18,164 bases of DNA from Zwartia sp. (GCA_030653405.1 JAURZO010000121.1:1-18164); one strand, 5' to 3'; shown: positions 1 to 8,894, counted from the stretch's first letter. Numbers and translations are program-made. Notes: a model not told the origin generated them from the sequence alone.

Positions 1-804
1 CTCGAGCAGATCAAGCCGCGCGTGTTGATTGGTCAGTTTGGTGGTGCGGCGGGCACGCTGGCGTCATTGGGTGACCAAGGCCTGGCAGTGCAAGAAGCGC
101 TCATGAAAGAACTGGGTCTGGGCAATGCGCCTGTCACGTGGCATGTGGCGCGTGACGGTCTGGTCGAGACTATCCAGTTTCTTGCACTGATTACAGGCTC
201 GCTTGGGAAAATCGCACTTGACATTATGTTGATGATGACCAATGAGTTGGCTGAGGCGTTCGAGCCCTTTGTAAAAGGTCGTGGCGCCTCAAGCACGATG
301 CCCCAGAAACGTAATCCAATCTCTTGCGAGCTGATGCTCAGTGCCTCTAAAGCGGTTCGCCAACACGCAGGCCTGGCGCTCGACGCCATGGTGCAGGACT
401 TTGAGCGTGCGACTGGGCCTTGGCATATTGAATGGTCGGCGATTCCGGAGTCGTTCGTGCTGACGGCGGGTGCGCTCAAGCAAGCCAAGTTTATGCTCGG
501 CGGCCTTGAAGTCGACACCAAGCGCATGCTCAAAAACCTGGATCTGTCAGGTGGTTTGATTGTGGCTGAAGCGGTCATGATGGGACTCGCACCGCACATT
601 GGTCGTCAGACTGCACACGATGTGGTGTATGACGCCTGTCGTATCGCCGCGACGCAAGGCAAAAAACTCGCCGAAGTGCTCTACGAGGACCCTGCGGTCA
701 ACGGCAAGCTTGATCGGGCGATGATCGACCGCCTGTGTGATCCTGCGAACTACCTTGGCGCAGCACCGCAAATGGTGGATCGCATGCGTGCGCACAAACA
801 ATGA
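1..804 (+). CDS. Fumarase/aspartase-superfamily lyase, 3' part (5' end outside window)
   Basis: This is the C-terminal part (267 codons visible) of an elimination lyase of the class II fumarase / adenylosuccinate lyase / argininosuccinate lyase superfamily. The reading frame is open from base 1, so the true start lies upstream. The superfamily signature GASSTMPQKRNP is encoded at about 286-321; its SS-x-MP-x-K-x-NP loop carries the catalytic serine of these tetrameric enzymes. The stretch is followed by the usual long helical bundle and a small C-terminal domain. Such proteins are often annotated as 3-carboxy-cis,cis-muconate cycloisomerase or adenylosuccinate lyase, but the substrate cannot be decided here. 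The stop codon overlaps the start of a class I fumarase by 4 nt (ATGA). That coupling suggests, as inference, that the lyase releases fumarate, which the next enzyme hydrates. Confidence 0.85.
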   Translation, partial: LEQIKPRVLIGQFGGAAGTLASLGDQGLAVQEALMKELGLGNAPVTWHVARDGLVETIQFLALITGSLGKIALDIMLMMTNELAEAFEPFVKGRGASSTMPQKRNPISCELMLSASKAVRQHAGLALDAMVQDFERATGPWHIEWSAIPESFVLTAGALKQAKFMLGGLEVDTKRMLKNLDLSGGLIVAEAVMMGLAPHIGRQTAHDVVYDACRIAATQGKKLAEVLYEDPAVNGKLDRAMIDRLCDPANYLGAAPQMVDRMRAHKQ

Positions 805-2300
805 GAGTGATTCAGGCGAGTGATGTCGTTAAAAGCATTGCTGACGCGCTCCAGTACGTCAGCTACTACCACCCTGCTGATTTTGTTCAGGCACTGAAAA
901 GTGCCTATGAAAAAGAGACCTCTGCACCGGCTCGCAATGCGTTGTTGCAGCTCTTGGTCAACAGCAAGCTCAGTGCGCAGGCGCACCGACCCGTCTGTCA
1001 GGACACTGGTGTTGCCCATGTTTTTTTTAAGATGGGCATGGACGTGCGGATCGATGCACGTGAACGCACGGTCACGCCGAGTCTGCAGATGCTCGCCAAC
1101 GAGGGTGTTGCGCAAGCCTACTTATTTGCAAAAAACCCCTTGCGCGCCTCGATGATTCGTCAGCCTCTGGGACAACGTAAAAACACAGGTGACAACACGC
1201 CGGCCATTGTGCATGTCGAACTTGTTGAGGGTGATGGCTTTGAGGTAATCGCGGTGGCAAAAGGTGGTGGGGGCGATGTGAAAGCGCGCTACGCCATGCT
1301 GAACCCCAGCGACTCTGTCGCAGACTGGGCGGTCAGTCAGCTCCCCGGAATGGGGGCGGGATGGTGCCCGCCAGGCGTGTTGGGTCTTGGCATTGGCGGC
1401 ACACCCGAGCAAGCGATGTTGATGGCCAAGCGCGCGTTGTTTACACCGATCAATATTCAGACACTCAACACTAAATCCGAGCTGGATGAGGTTGAAAAAT
1501 TGCGCCTCGAGGTGTTTGATCGTGTCAACGCACTGGGTATCGGTGCGCAAGGCCTCGGTGGTGATGCGACCATTCTTGACGTGAAAATCGAGACCGCGCC
1601 CTCGCATGCCGCCTTGTTGCCCGTGGCACTCATGCCGAATTGCGCGGCGACGCGGTTTATTTCTTTTTCATTGGATGGTTCGGGGCCTGCGGTGTTTAAT
1701 CCCCCCGATCCGAGCGTCTGGGAGGGGATCCCCACCGAGATGCCGACCTCTGATGGTCGCCGTGTCGATTTGGATACGTTATCCCCCGAGGAGGTGCGGA
1801 CCTGGAAAGCGGGTGAGCTCCTGCTGCTTTCAGGCAAACTCTTAACGGGACGCGATGCTGCGCACAAGCGGATGGCAGATACACTCGCACGAGGTGAAGC
1901 TTTACCAGTACCGCTTAAAAATCGGGCGATTTATTACGTTGGTCCGGTTGATCCGGTCGAAGGCGAAGCCGTCGGACCCGCGGGTCCAACCACCTCGACA
2001 CGCATGGATAAGTTCATGCCAGCGTTGCTTGAGCAGACCGGCTTGCTTGTCTCCGTCGGCAAAGCCGAACGCGGCCCACTCGCCATCGATGCAATCAAAA
2101 AATCGGGTACGGCCTATCTGGTAGCGGTGGGTGGTGCGGCATACCTGGTCTCCAAGGCCATCGAGTCGGCACGGGTACTGGCTTATGAGGACTTAGGGAT
2201 GGAGGCGATCTATGAGTTTGTCGTGCGCGACATGCCTGTCACGGTTGCAGTCGATGCCCGCGGCAGAACCATCCACTGGATGAGTGCTGAAAGAGCCTGA
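801..2300 (+). CDS. fumA: Fumarate hydratase, class I (4Fe-4S, single chain)
   Basis: Class I fumarase of 499 residues, interconverting fumarate and L-malate in the TCA cycle, or a close relative acting on a similar dicarboxylate (class I enzymes include tartrate dehydratases). The three cysteines that bind the labile 4Fe-4S cluster in E. coli FumA have counterparts: C66 in VCQDTG, C189 in GWCPP just before a GIGGT loop, and C281 in MPNCAATRF. The alpha-type domain spans about residues 1-290 and the beta-type domain about 330-499, with the conserved YYVGPV and GPTTSTRMD segments. It is shorter than E. coli FumA (548) because the N-terminus and the extreme C-terminus are trimmed. The start overlaps the upstream lyase stop (ATGA) and has no Shine-Dalgarno sequence, so translation is probably coupled. 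A run of eight T at 1021-1028 lies inside the gene. Confidence 0.93.
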   Translation: MRVIQASDVVKSIADALQYVSYYHPADFVQALKSAYEKETSAPARNALLQLLVNSKLSAQAHRPVCQDTGVAHVFFKMGMDVRIDARERTVTPSLQMLANEGVAQAYLFAKNPLRASMIRQPLGQRKNTGDNTPAIVHVELVEGDGFEVIAVAKGGGGDVKARYAMLNPSDSVADWAVSQLPGMGAGWCPPGVLGLGIGGTPEQAMLMAKRALFTPINIQTLNTKSELDEVEKLRLEVFDRVNALGIGAQGLGGDATILDVKIETAPSHAALLPVALMPNCAATRFISFSLDGSGPAVFNPPDPSVWEGIPTEMPTSDGRRVDLDTLSPEEVRTWKAGELLLLSGKLLTGRDAAHKRMADTLARGEALPVPLKNRAIYYVGPVDPVEGEAVGPAGPTTSTRMDKFMPALLEQTGLLVSVGKAERGPLAIDAIKKSGTAYLVAVGGAAYLVSKAIESARVLAYEDLGMEAIYEFVVRDMPVTVAVDARGRTIHWMSAERA

Positions 2301-2330
2301 TACGCCTTATGCGTTTTGTGACGAATGAAC

Positions 2331-2372
2331 GGCTGAGCGCTTTAATGGCCGAGTGCCTCAGGGCGCTCAGCC
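2331..2372. terminator. Hairpin between convergent fumarase and LOG genes
   Basis: GGCTGAGCGC (2331-2340) pairs perfectly with GCGCTCAGCC (2363-2372) across a 22-nt loop. It lies between the fumarase stop and the 3' end of the convergent LOG gene, and its right arm overlaps the LOG stop codon. There is no good T tract on either side, so it may be a weak bidirectional terminator or simply an mRNA-end structure. Confidence 0.4.
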
Positions 2373-3224
2373 AAGCTCATACCATGCCTGGATGATCGAC
2401 CAGGCTTGCTCGGCTGATTCGACAATCGTGACGATTTTCAGGTCGTCTTCATCGATTAAGCCGGATTCGATTAGCAGATCAAAACGAATCATGGTGCTCC
2501 AGTATTCATGTCCAACCAGCACCACGGGCATGGGCTCCACTTTTTTAGTCTGCACGAGCGTCAGCACCTCGAAGAGCTCATCAAAAGAGCCAAAGCCACC
2601 TGGGTACACCACGATGGCCCTCGCCCGCAGCATAAAGTGCATCTTACGCAGCGCGAAGTAGTGAAATCTGAAGCAAAACCGCGGGGTGATGTAGGGATTG
2701 GGTGCTTGTTCCCGAGGCAAGCTGATGTTCAGCCCAATCGAGCTGTCGCCTGCTTCGGAGGCGCCTCGGTTAGCGGCCTCCATAATGCCCGGTCCCCCAC
2801 CTGTGCAAATATGCAGGCGACAGTTTTTCTCGGTTTGTTTGCCATTGTATTGACCCACCAGATGACCAAACTGTCGCGCCGACTCATAGTGCGCGCTGGT
2901 TTTCAGGGCGAGAGATGCCTTGGCGCGTTGCGCATCCGTGTTCGCCTCCTGTTCTAGTTTCAGTGCATCGTCTTTGCTCACAAAACGCGCAGAACCAAAA
3001 ACGACAATCGTGTGATTGATACCGTGATCACGCAAAATCAGATCAGGCTTCAAAAGTTCCAGTTGAAAACGTATGCCACGGACCTCGGGGCTGTTGAGAA
3101 AGTCTTGATCGGCGAAGGCGAGCTTGTAGGCATGCCCTTTTTCGCTTGGCGTGAATTGTTCTTCGAGCTCGACGGTCAGCTCGCCAGCGATCTTGGCGTT
3201 ATTGGACGGAAGTTTAGGTGCCAT
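2367..3224 (-). CDS. LOG family (TIGR00730-type) nucleotide phosphoribohydrolase-like protein
   Basis: A 285-residue member of the LOG / 'lysine decarboxylase-like' family, cytosolic Rossmann-fold proteins that cleave the N-glycosidic bond of nucleoside 5'-monophosphates (cytokinin activation in plants, nucleotide salvage or turnover in bacteria). Both family motifs are present: GGGPGIMEAANRG at residues 142-154 and PGGFGSFDE at 208-216, where Ser replaces the usual Thr of PGGxGT. The N-terminal ~65 residues are an extension seen in the longer proteobacterial forms. The ATG at 3224 is preferred. The frame could extend to a TTG at 3278, but that adds an implausible aromatic-rich tail, and an AGGC sits upstream of 3224. 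The gene stands alone and is convergent with the fumarase. The substrate cannot be told, and the annotation 'lysine decarboxylase' would be wrong. Confidence 0.88.
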   Translation of the reverse strand: MAPKLPSNNAKIAGELTVELEEQFTPSEKGHAYKLAFADQDFLNSPEVRGIRFQLELLKPDLILRDHGINHTIVVFGSARFVSKDDALKLEQEANTDAQRAKASLALKTSAHYESARQFGHLVGQYNGKQTEKNCRLHICTGGGPGIMEAANRGASEAGDSSIGLNISLPREQAPNPYITPRFCFRFHYFALRKMHFMLRARAIVVYPGGFGSFDELFEVLTLVQTKKVEPMPVVLVGHEYWSTMIRFDLLIESGLIDEDDLKIVTIVESAEQAWSIIQAWYELG

Positions 3225-3308
3225 GCCGTTGCCTGAATAAAAGCCTGAGTGATGAAACTGATAAAGCAAATAAGACAAATAGAAAAAGGCGTTGAGTCCA
3301 CATCGGAT

Positions 3309-3336
3309 GGGACATGCCTTTCTGACCTAATATATT
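3309..3336 (+). promoter_or_regulatory. Candidate sigma70 promoter for the FAH-kup operon
   Basis: GGGACA (3309-3314) and TATATT (3331-3336) are separated by 16 bp and match the -35 and -10 consensus at 4/6 and 5/6. Transcription would start near 3343, giving a ~30-nt leader. An AAGGA ribosome site at 3360-3364 precedes the ATG at 3373. This is pattern-based only. Confidence 0.35.
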
Positions 3337-3372
3337 CTAAAAATACGATCATCACCTACAAAGGATACGAGC

Positions 3373-4218
3373 ATGAAGTTGGTCAGTTATATCCATCAGG
3401 GAAAAAATTCATACGGTGCGTTGCGCGACGATGGCGGCATCGTTGATCTGGCTTCACGCATTGGGCATGACTATCCAACCTTGTTACAGTTGGTCCAGAA
3501 AAACGGTTATGAGGCAGCCGCACGTGCGATGGCCGGCGTGATCGCGGCGGATGTTCAGGAATCGGCCATCCGGTATTTGCCGCTATTTCTGGAGCCCGTT
3601 ACGGTGCATTGCGTGGGACTGAACTACGCTGCCCATGCAGCCGAGGCGGGTCATAAGCTGCCTGAGTTTCCGCGCACGTTTATCAAAATACCTGCGGCAC
3701 TCGTTGCTCACAACGAGGATTTTGAAAAACCAACGCTTTCGCCCGAGTTTGATTTCGAAGGTGAGATCGCAGTCGTGATCAGTCAGACGGCGCGCAAAGT
3801 CAAAGCAGAGGATGCCGCTCAATACATCGCGGGCTACACCTGCTTTATGGACGGTTCTGTCAGAGACTATCAGTTTCAACGCACGCTCGATCAGGGCAAA
3901 AACTTTTACCGCTCCAGCTCGATAGGTCCTGCTTTAGTGACGCCCGACGAGGTCGGACTGCTGGACCACCTGACACTGACCACGATTGTCTCGGGCGAGA
4001 CGATGCAACACACTGCGTTCGACAATATGATTTTTACGATCCCTAAATTAATCGAATACATCTCCGGTTTTACTGAGTTGCACGCGGGTGATGTCATCGC
4101 AACCGGCACGCCGGAAGGGGTGGGTTTTAGTCGAACACCACCTCGATTCTTGCAAAAGGGCGATTACGTAGAGGTCATCATTGATAAAATAGGGACTCTT
4201 CGTAACAAAGTTTCTTAG
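3373..4218 (+). CDS. Fumarylacetoacetate hydrolase (FAH) family protein
   Basis: A 281-residue protein of the FAH superfamily, metal-dependent enzymes that hydrolyse or decarboxylate beta-diketo acids and oxo-acids (acylpyruvases, oxaloacetate decarboxylases, hydratases of aromatic meta-cleavage pathways). A short N-terminal domain (about 1-70) precedes the catalytic beta-roll. The segment HCVGLNYAAHAAEAG (79-93) is the family entry motif. The metal ligands are E129 and E131 in FDFEGE and D160 in FMDGSVRD, and K176 in QGKNF is the probable active-site lysine. The GTPEGVG loop lies near the C-terminus. An AAGGA site precedes the ATG. The stop lies 4 nt before kup, so they are probably co-transcribed, although no functional link with K+ uptake is evident. 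The exact substrate is unknown. Confidence 0.87.
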   Translation: MKLVSYIHQGKNSYGALRDDGGIVDLASRIGHDYPTLLQLVQKNGYEAAARAMAGVIAADVQESAIRYLPLFLEPVTVHCVGLNYAAHAAEAGHKLPEFPRTFIKIPAALVAHNEDFEKPTLSPEFDFEGEIAVVISQTARKVKAEDAAQYIAGYTCFMDGSVRDYQFQRTLDQGKNFYRSSSIGPALVTPDEVGLLDHLTLTTIVSGETMQHTAFDNMIFTIPKLIEYISGFTELHAGDVIATGTPEGVGFSRTPPRFLQKGDYVEVIIDKIGTLRNKVS

Positions 4219-4222
4219 CAAA

Positions 4223-6160
4223 ATGACAATCAGCGATCCACAGTATTCGCAGTCAAGCATCCTTGACCCGGTTGCACTGACTGCTGGTCCGGTGGGGCAC
4301 GGTTCAACGCGAGTGTTGATGCTTGCTGCGATTGGCGTTGTATTCGGTGATATTGGTACGAGCCCTTTATATGCCCTCAAAGAGAGCTTTAGCCCCGAAC
4401 ACGGTATTCCTTACACGCCCGAGGCCGTACTTGGCATTTTGTCGATGATGTTCTGGGCTGTGCTGTTGATCGTCACCCTGAAATATGTCGTGATCGTCAT
4501 GCGTGCCGATAACAGGGGTGAGGGCGGCGTACTTTCGCTAATGGCACTTGCATTACGCTCGCTCAAGGGCAAAGGTCGACCTCATTTGGCGGTCATGATG
4601 CTCGGCATGTTTGGTGCATGTATGCTTGTCGGCGAATCTGTTATTACGCCGGCAATCTCTGTGCTGTCCGCAGTAGAGGGTCTCGAGATCATTGCTCCTG
4701 ATCTGAAGCAGTTTGTGATACCAATTACGCTCACGATTTTGGTCATATTATTTTTCATACAGAAAAAAGGTACGGCAGCTGTCGGGAAATTGTTCGGTCC
4801 GATCACACTTTTATGGTTTTTGTCTGTCGCGGCACTCGGTGTTTTAAACATCTTGAGGCAACCTGAAATTTTCATGGCGATCAATCCTTTATACGCCATT
4901 GATTTTATACGCGAGCACACGCTTCTAGCCTTTATTGTTCTGGGTTCCGTGGTCCTTGTTGTGACAGGTGTCGAAGCGCTGTATTTGGACATGGGCCACT
5001 TTGGTAAAAAGCCTGTGCGCTATGCGTGGTTGTTCATTGTCATGCCATGTCTGCTTTTATGTTACTTCGGTCAGGGCGCATTGCTGATGACTGACCCATC
5101 CGCAATCCGCAACCCCTTCTTCTTGATGGTACCGAGCTGGGCCCTGATTCCTATGGTGATATTGGCCACCAGCGCAACAGTGATCGCCTCTCAGGCTGTT
5201 ATTTCTGGTGCGTATTCTTTAGCTAATCAGGCGATACTGCTGGGGTTCTTACCACGGATGAATATCAAACATACATCCGAAGCTGAGCAGGGTCAGATAT
5301 ATATCCCAGTCGTGAACTGGGCCTTACTCGTGATGGTATTGTTCACTGTCATTGAGTTTAGAGAGTCAACGAACCTTGCTGCTGCTTACGGCATATCGGT
5401 CACCACAACGATGCTCATTACAACCCTGTTGGTCGCGGTCGTGATGATTCGTGAGTGGAAGCTCAACCCTTTTATTGTCGCTGCGTTTCTAGTAGTTTTT
5501 CTAGTGATCGACCTCGCATTTTGGACAGCGAATTTAATCAAACTTAAAGACGGAGGATGGTACCCGCTCTTTTTGGGCATTGGTTGCTTTACATGTCTGA
5601 TGACCTGGTACACGGGACGTCGCCTGTTAAGGGATAAGCTGATCGATGGTTCAATCCCGCTTGCCGATTTTGTGACGAGTATTTTGGCGTATCCGCCTCA
5701 CAGGATTGATGGCACTGCGGTATTTCTGACTGCTCACGTAGACCATACGCCTGCGACGATGCTGCACAATCTCAAGCACAATAAGGTGTTGCATAAGCGA
5801 GTGTTTTTTATCAAATTAAGCACTTGGGATGTTCCCTACGTCAATGACGCAGAGCGTTTGCAGCTTAAAGAGTTAGGCAAAGATATTTACGTTGTTCGCG
5901 CAGTGCACGGTTTTAAAGAAACACCGGATATCAACGCCGTATTAGCACTTATTACCGCTAAGTACGGCCTCGAGTTTGATGAGATGGACACGTCGTTTTT
6001 CTTGGCGCGCGATACGATTGTTCCGAGTAAGTTGCCAGGCATGGCGTTGTGGCGGGAAAAGCTTTTTTCCTGGATGTATCAAAATGCCGCCAAGCCCTCT
6101 GACTTTTTCAAGATCCCGCCTAACCGCGTGGTTGAGCTCGGCGCCAAAATCGAAATTTGA
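4223..6160 (+). CDS. kup: Low-affinity K+ uptake transporter Kup
   Basis: A 645-residue Kup/HAK/KT potassium transporter, a proton-coupled K+ importer of the inner membrane (E. coli Kup has 622 residues). The family hallmark GDIGTSPLY lies at residues 42-50 in the first membrane segment, followed by NRGEGG near residue 97 at the next loop. About 12 hydrophobic segments run to roughly residue 450, and a hydrophilic cytoplasmic C-terminal domain of ~190 residues follows, as in the family. The gene starts 4 nt after the FAH-family stop. I see no Shine-Dalgarno sequence before its ATG, so translation probably relies on coupling. It ends at a strong hairpin (6180-6214). It is the only ion transporter in the window; K+ uptake and the glucan genes next door are both osmotic-response functions, though on opposite strands. 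Confidence 0.96.
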   Translation: MTISDPQYSQSSILDPVALTAGPVGHGSTRVLMLAAIGVVFGDIGTSPLYALKESFSPEHGIPYTPEAVLGILSMMFWAVLLIVTLKYVVIVMRADNRGEGGVLSLMALALRSLKGKGRPHLAVMMLGMFGACMLVGESVITPAISVLSAVEGLEIIAPDLKQFVIPITLTILVILFFIQKKGTAAVGKLFGPITLLWFLSVAALGVLNILRQPEIFMAINPLYAIDFIREHTLLAFIVLGSVVLVVTGVEALYLDMGHFGKKPVRYAWLFIVMPCLLLCYFGQGALLMTDPSAIRNPFFLMVPSWALIPMVILATSATVIASQAVISGAYSLANQAILLGFLPRMNIKHTSEAEQGQIYIPVVNWALLVMVLFTVIEFRESTNLAAAYGISVTTTMLITTLLVAVVMIREWKLNPFIVAAFLVVFLVIDLAFWTANLIKLKDGGWYPLFLGIGCFTCLMTWYTGRRLLRDKLIDGSIPLADFVTSILAYPPHRIDGTAVFLTAHVDHTPATMLHNLKHNKVLHKRVFFIKLSTWDVPYVNDAERLQLKELGKDIYVVRAVHGFKETPDINAVLALITAKYGLEFDEMDTSFFLARDTIVPSKLPGMALWREKLFSWMYQNAAKPSDFFKIPPNRVVELGAKIEI

Positions 6161-6179
6161 AGGCAAACAGTTGGCAACC

Positions 6180-6214
6180 ACTCAAGGCGCGAACGACAAC
6201 GCGCCTTGAGTTTT
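6180..6214. terminator. Rho-independent terminator between kup and the convergent methyltransferase gene
   Basis: ACTCAAGGCGCG (6180-6191) and CGCGCCTTGAGT (6200-6211) form a perfect 12-bp stem with an 8-nt loop, followed by TTTT (6211-6214) on the + strand. It ends kup transcription and, being symmetric, may also stop the opgH operon on the other strand. The stop codon of the methyltransferase overlaps its right edge. Confidence 0.8.
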
Positions 6215-7097
6215 AACGACTCTGTGGCATCGCGTACAAATCAATATGCCCAATTTCACAGGTTTGGGCCTGGCGCCTCTTTAGGCTCCAGGCTTGGACG
6301 ATATCGGCATCCACCAGACCTGTCTCCTTGACGGCAGCCGCGCTACCGGTGGCCAGTTGCTCAATCAGCGTACGATCTTGATCATTCAACTGCCAGGGGC
6401 TTGAGGCGCACAGCACTTCAAAGTCTCGCTGCTCCAGCAGTCCCTTCATGATCCCCGCGGCAGTGGGTCCGGCCGCAGCGCCAAAACCTTTGTCAGTCTG
6501 TTGGTGATGATGGAATGCTTTTAAAATCGCCGCATCACTCGGATCTGGCGGACTCCACTTTTCTATACCGTCGTAGGTCAACACTGTGTAGAGGGGCACA
6601 GACAAGGCATGACAAAATCGCTTGAGCCAGTTTTCAGCCACTAAATCAAAAAATGCCGCAGCTGTGATCAGATCGGCGGGCTCAGACAACACCGCTTCGA
6701 TGTTTTCAGAAAGATCCTCGCAACGGAAATCGACTGTGATGTGCTTGCCAAGCTTGTTGATTGAAAGTGCCGCGATAGGCTGAACAGTCGAAGCTGCATC
6801 GTGCATACGCGTCTCAATGACTTCATCTGCCCACTCAATCAGGGTGTCGCGCGCCGCCGCGAGCAATGCCGGATCGTAATCAACGAGTGTCCAATGCTGT
6901 GCCGCAGGCAATTGTGGCGCCAGGGCGCGCAAGTTTGATCCAGAACCCGAGCCGAGATCCACCAGGCGAACTGGGGCGGTGCGTTGGCGTGCAATGCCCT
7001 CAAGGTAGGTGACTACCTTTGTTTGCAAGACATGATCGCGGGCGCGGTGGTCCGCAGGTTCGCGCAGAGCGAGCCATTGCGCAGAAAATCCAGTCAT
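6213..7097 (-). CDS. Class I SAM-dependent methyltransferase
   Basis: A 294-residue cytosolic methyltransferase with a Rossmann-type SAM-binding fold. Motif I is VDLGSGSGSN (46-55). The acidic residue that usually contacts the SAM ribose is D73 in LVDYDP. The N-terminus (WLALREPAD, 8-16) precedes the SAM domain. The C-terminal half contains a short DRTL segment and no recognisable second domain. The acceptor is unknown. It is the last gene of the minus-strand run opgH-ABC-methyltransferase, 33 nt after the exporter, with a GGA ribosome site 6 nt before the ATG. It could methylate the glucan or the ABC cargo, or it may belong functionally to the pteridine-like gene set across the divergent promoter. 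The second reading is an inference from the gene set. Confidence 0.85.
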   Translation of the reverse strand: MTGFSAQWLALREPADHRARDHVLQTKVVTYLEGIARQRTAPVRLVDLGSGSGSNLRALAPQLPAAQHWTLVDYDPALLAAARDTLIEWADEVIETRMHDAASTVQPIAALSINKLGKHITVDFRCEDLSENIEAVLSEPADLITAAAFFDLVAENWLKRFCHALSVPLYTVLTYDGIEKWSPPDPSDAAILKAFHHHQQTDKGFGAAAGPTAAGIMKGLLEQRDFEVLCASSPWQLNDQDRTLIEQLATGSAAAVKETGLVDADIVQAWSLKRRQAQTCEIGHIDLYAMPQSR

Positions 7098-7130
7098 TGT
7101 TGATCCATGTAAATAAGGTCTGTGTGATGG

Positions 7131-8894
7131 CTACTGTTGCTTCGCGGTTGGATTGAATTGCTGATTCACAATCTCAGTGAAGCGACCGCCTTGGGAGTAG
7201 AGTGCGTCGAACGTACCACCTTCAATCACGGTGCCCGCATCCATCACCAAGATCATATCCGCCTGTCGGATTGTGCTCAGCCGGTGGGCAATGACGAGAG
7301 TGCTGCGTGTGCGTGTGACTTCATCCATGGCTTTGAGCAGGCTGATTTCAGTCGCACTGTCTAGCGCACTGGTGGCTTCATCCAGAATCAGCATCGGTGG
7401 ATCCTTGAGCAAGACCCGCGCGATCGATAAGCGCTGCCGCTCTCCGCCTGACAGGCTTCGGCCCCGCTCGCCGATGATGGTGTCAAAGCCCTCGGGCTGG
7501 CGAGTAATGAAATCTAGCGCTTGTGCGCGGGCGCAAGCCTCGCGCATGTCTTGCTCTGTTGCGTCAGGAGAGCCAACGCGAAGATTTTCAGCGATGGAGC
7601 GGTTAAACAATAAGGGCTCTTGAAACACCACACCGATGTTGCGGCGAAGGGCGGTCAGTTGAAACGTTCGGATATCTCGACCATCAATCGTGATCTGACC
7701 TGACTGGGGATCAAAGGCGCGATAGAGCAGGCTGAGTGCGGTGGACTTGCCAGCACCTGAGGTGCCGACCAGAGCAAGGGTCTGCCCTGGCTCGACGGTA
7801 AAACTCAGATTCTGCACTGCAGGACGTTGACCGTCATAGGAAAAACTGACGTTTTTAAACTCAATCAGTCCTGAACACCGTCCCGGATCCACGGCATTTG
7901 GCAGATCCTGAATTTCGGGAGCCGTGTCGAGCACACCAAAAAACTCTTTGAGCCGCGGCGCGTCCATCGACAGCCTGTTTGTGAAGGCGACGACTTGCTC
8001 CAGGCGGCCGATGACCATACCGGCAAAAGCAATAAACGTGACGATTTCACCGATCGTGATGAGTGATTTTGTATAGAGCCAGGCACCTAGAATCACAATG
8101 CATAAAATACTGAGTGTCGTGGCCGAGCGGGTCAGTACTGTGACGATCGCCCACCAAGACAGGACAGGAAGTTGTGCACCCAACACGCGCTGACTGATAC
8201 TGCGCAAGGCTTTGACCTCGGTCTGAATACGCGAAAAACTCTGCACGAGCGCGATATTGCCTAGGGTATCGGAGGCCAGTTCGGCCAAATCGGAGTGATG
8301 GCTTTCCACTTGCTGTTGGAGCTTTTGTGTTTTACGTAAGATCACGTTCGTCAAAATCCCAAACAGCAGGCACAGCACAATCAACACAATCGCAAGTTGC
8401 CAGTTGATGTAAAGCGCAAGCGGGAGAAGAACGATCAGCGAGACGATCGCAGCCAGATGTTCGCGAAAAAAACTCAACCAGAGCCACCACAGTGTGTCTG
8501 TGCCCTGGAGCATGATTTTCATCAGTCGACCTGAATGGGTGCGCGACTGTTGTGCGAGGGGCAAGTGCAACACGTGTTCAAAATACTCACCAAACACGGC
8601 ATGGCGCCGACGGTGCGCGAGACGATCTGAAAACAACGCGACGAGTGTCGAGCAGATGATGGTAAACAACCCAAAGCCTGTCCATAAAAGCAGCAGCGGC
8701 CAGACTCCACTCCAGATGGCTTCGGGCTCATTACTCGGGGTGCGCGATAACGTGTCAATCACACGGCCAAACAGCACCGGCTCGGCGAATAGCGCCATTG
8801 CCAACGCGACGTTGGCAAACGCAAGGATCCAACCGAGCCGACGGTCCGATCCCAGCTTGTCCAGCACGCGTGCATAAAGGCGGAAAAAGTTCAT
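7131..8894 (-). CDS. ndvA: NdvA/ChvA-type glucan exporter ABC transporter (fused permease/ATPase)
   Basis: A 587-residue half-size ABC exporter with an N-terminal transmembrane domain (six helices, about 1-310) and a C-terminal ATPase. Walker A is GTSGAGKS (377-384, K383), the Q-loop glutamine Q425, the signature LSGGE (481-485), Walker B ends at D505-E506 and the H-loop is H537. The start FFRLYARVLDKLG, the EPVLFGR segment and the LSWWAI region resemble rhizobial NdvA/ChvA, which export cyclic beta-1,2-glucan to the periplasm as a homodimer (family ~588 residues). I chose the ATG at 8894 because it gives that N-terminus and length; a longer frame runs upstream to a TTG at 9029 inside opgH. 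The gene follows opgH by 37 nt, without a clear ribosome site. Pairing with OpgH suggests glucan export, but the cargo is inferred. Confidence 0.88.
   Translation of the reverse strand: MNFFRLYARVLDKLGSDRRLGWILAFANVALAMALFAEPVLFGRVIDTLSRTPSNEPEAIWSGVWPLLLLWTGFGLFTIICSTLVALFSDRLAHRRRHAVFGEYFEHVLHLPLAQQSRTHSGRLMKIMLQGTDTLWWLWLSFFREHLAAIVSLIVLLPLALYINWQLAIVLIVLCLLFGILTNVILRKTQKLQQQVESHHSDLAELASDTLGNIALVQSFSRIQTEVKALRSISQRVLGAQLPVLSWWAIVTVLTRSATTLSILCIVILGAWLYTKSLITIGEIVTFIAFAGMVIGRLEQVVAFTNRLSMDAPRLKEFFGVLDTAPEIQDLPNAVDPGRCSGLIEFKNVSFSYDGQRPAVQNLSFTVEPGQTLALVGTSGAGKSTALSLLYRAFDPQSGQITIDGRDIRTFQLTALRRNIGVVFQEPLLFNRSIAENLRVGSPDATEQDMREACARAQALDFITRQPEGFDTIIGERGRSLSGGERQRLSIARVLLKDPPMLILDEATSALDSATEISLLKAMDEVTRTRSTLVIAHRLSTIRQADMILVMDAGTVIEGGTFDALYSQGGRFTEIVNQQFNPTAKQQ

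Noticed and set aside
33..599. Long minus-strand open frame opposite the lyase
   Set aside because: It is antisense to a clear superfamily member, has no family motif and low-complexity Ser/Arg-rich composition; it is a shadow of the real gene.
2367..3278. Longer TTG start for the LOG-family protein
   Set aside because: The extra 18 residues do not look like the family and there is a downstream ATG that gives the expected N-terminus.
7094..7108. Tiny upstream frame (ATG GAT CAA CAA TGA) overlapping the methyltransferase start
   Set aside because: Four codons without its own ribosome site; its GGA is better read as the Shine-Dalgarno of the methyltransferase.
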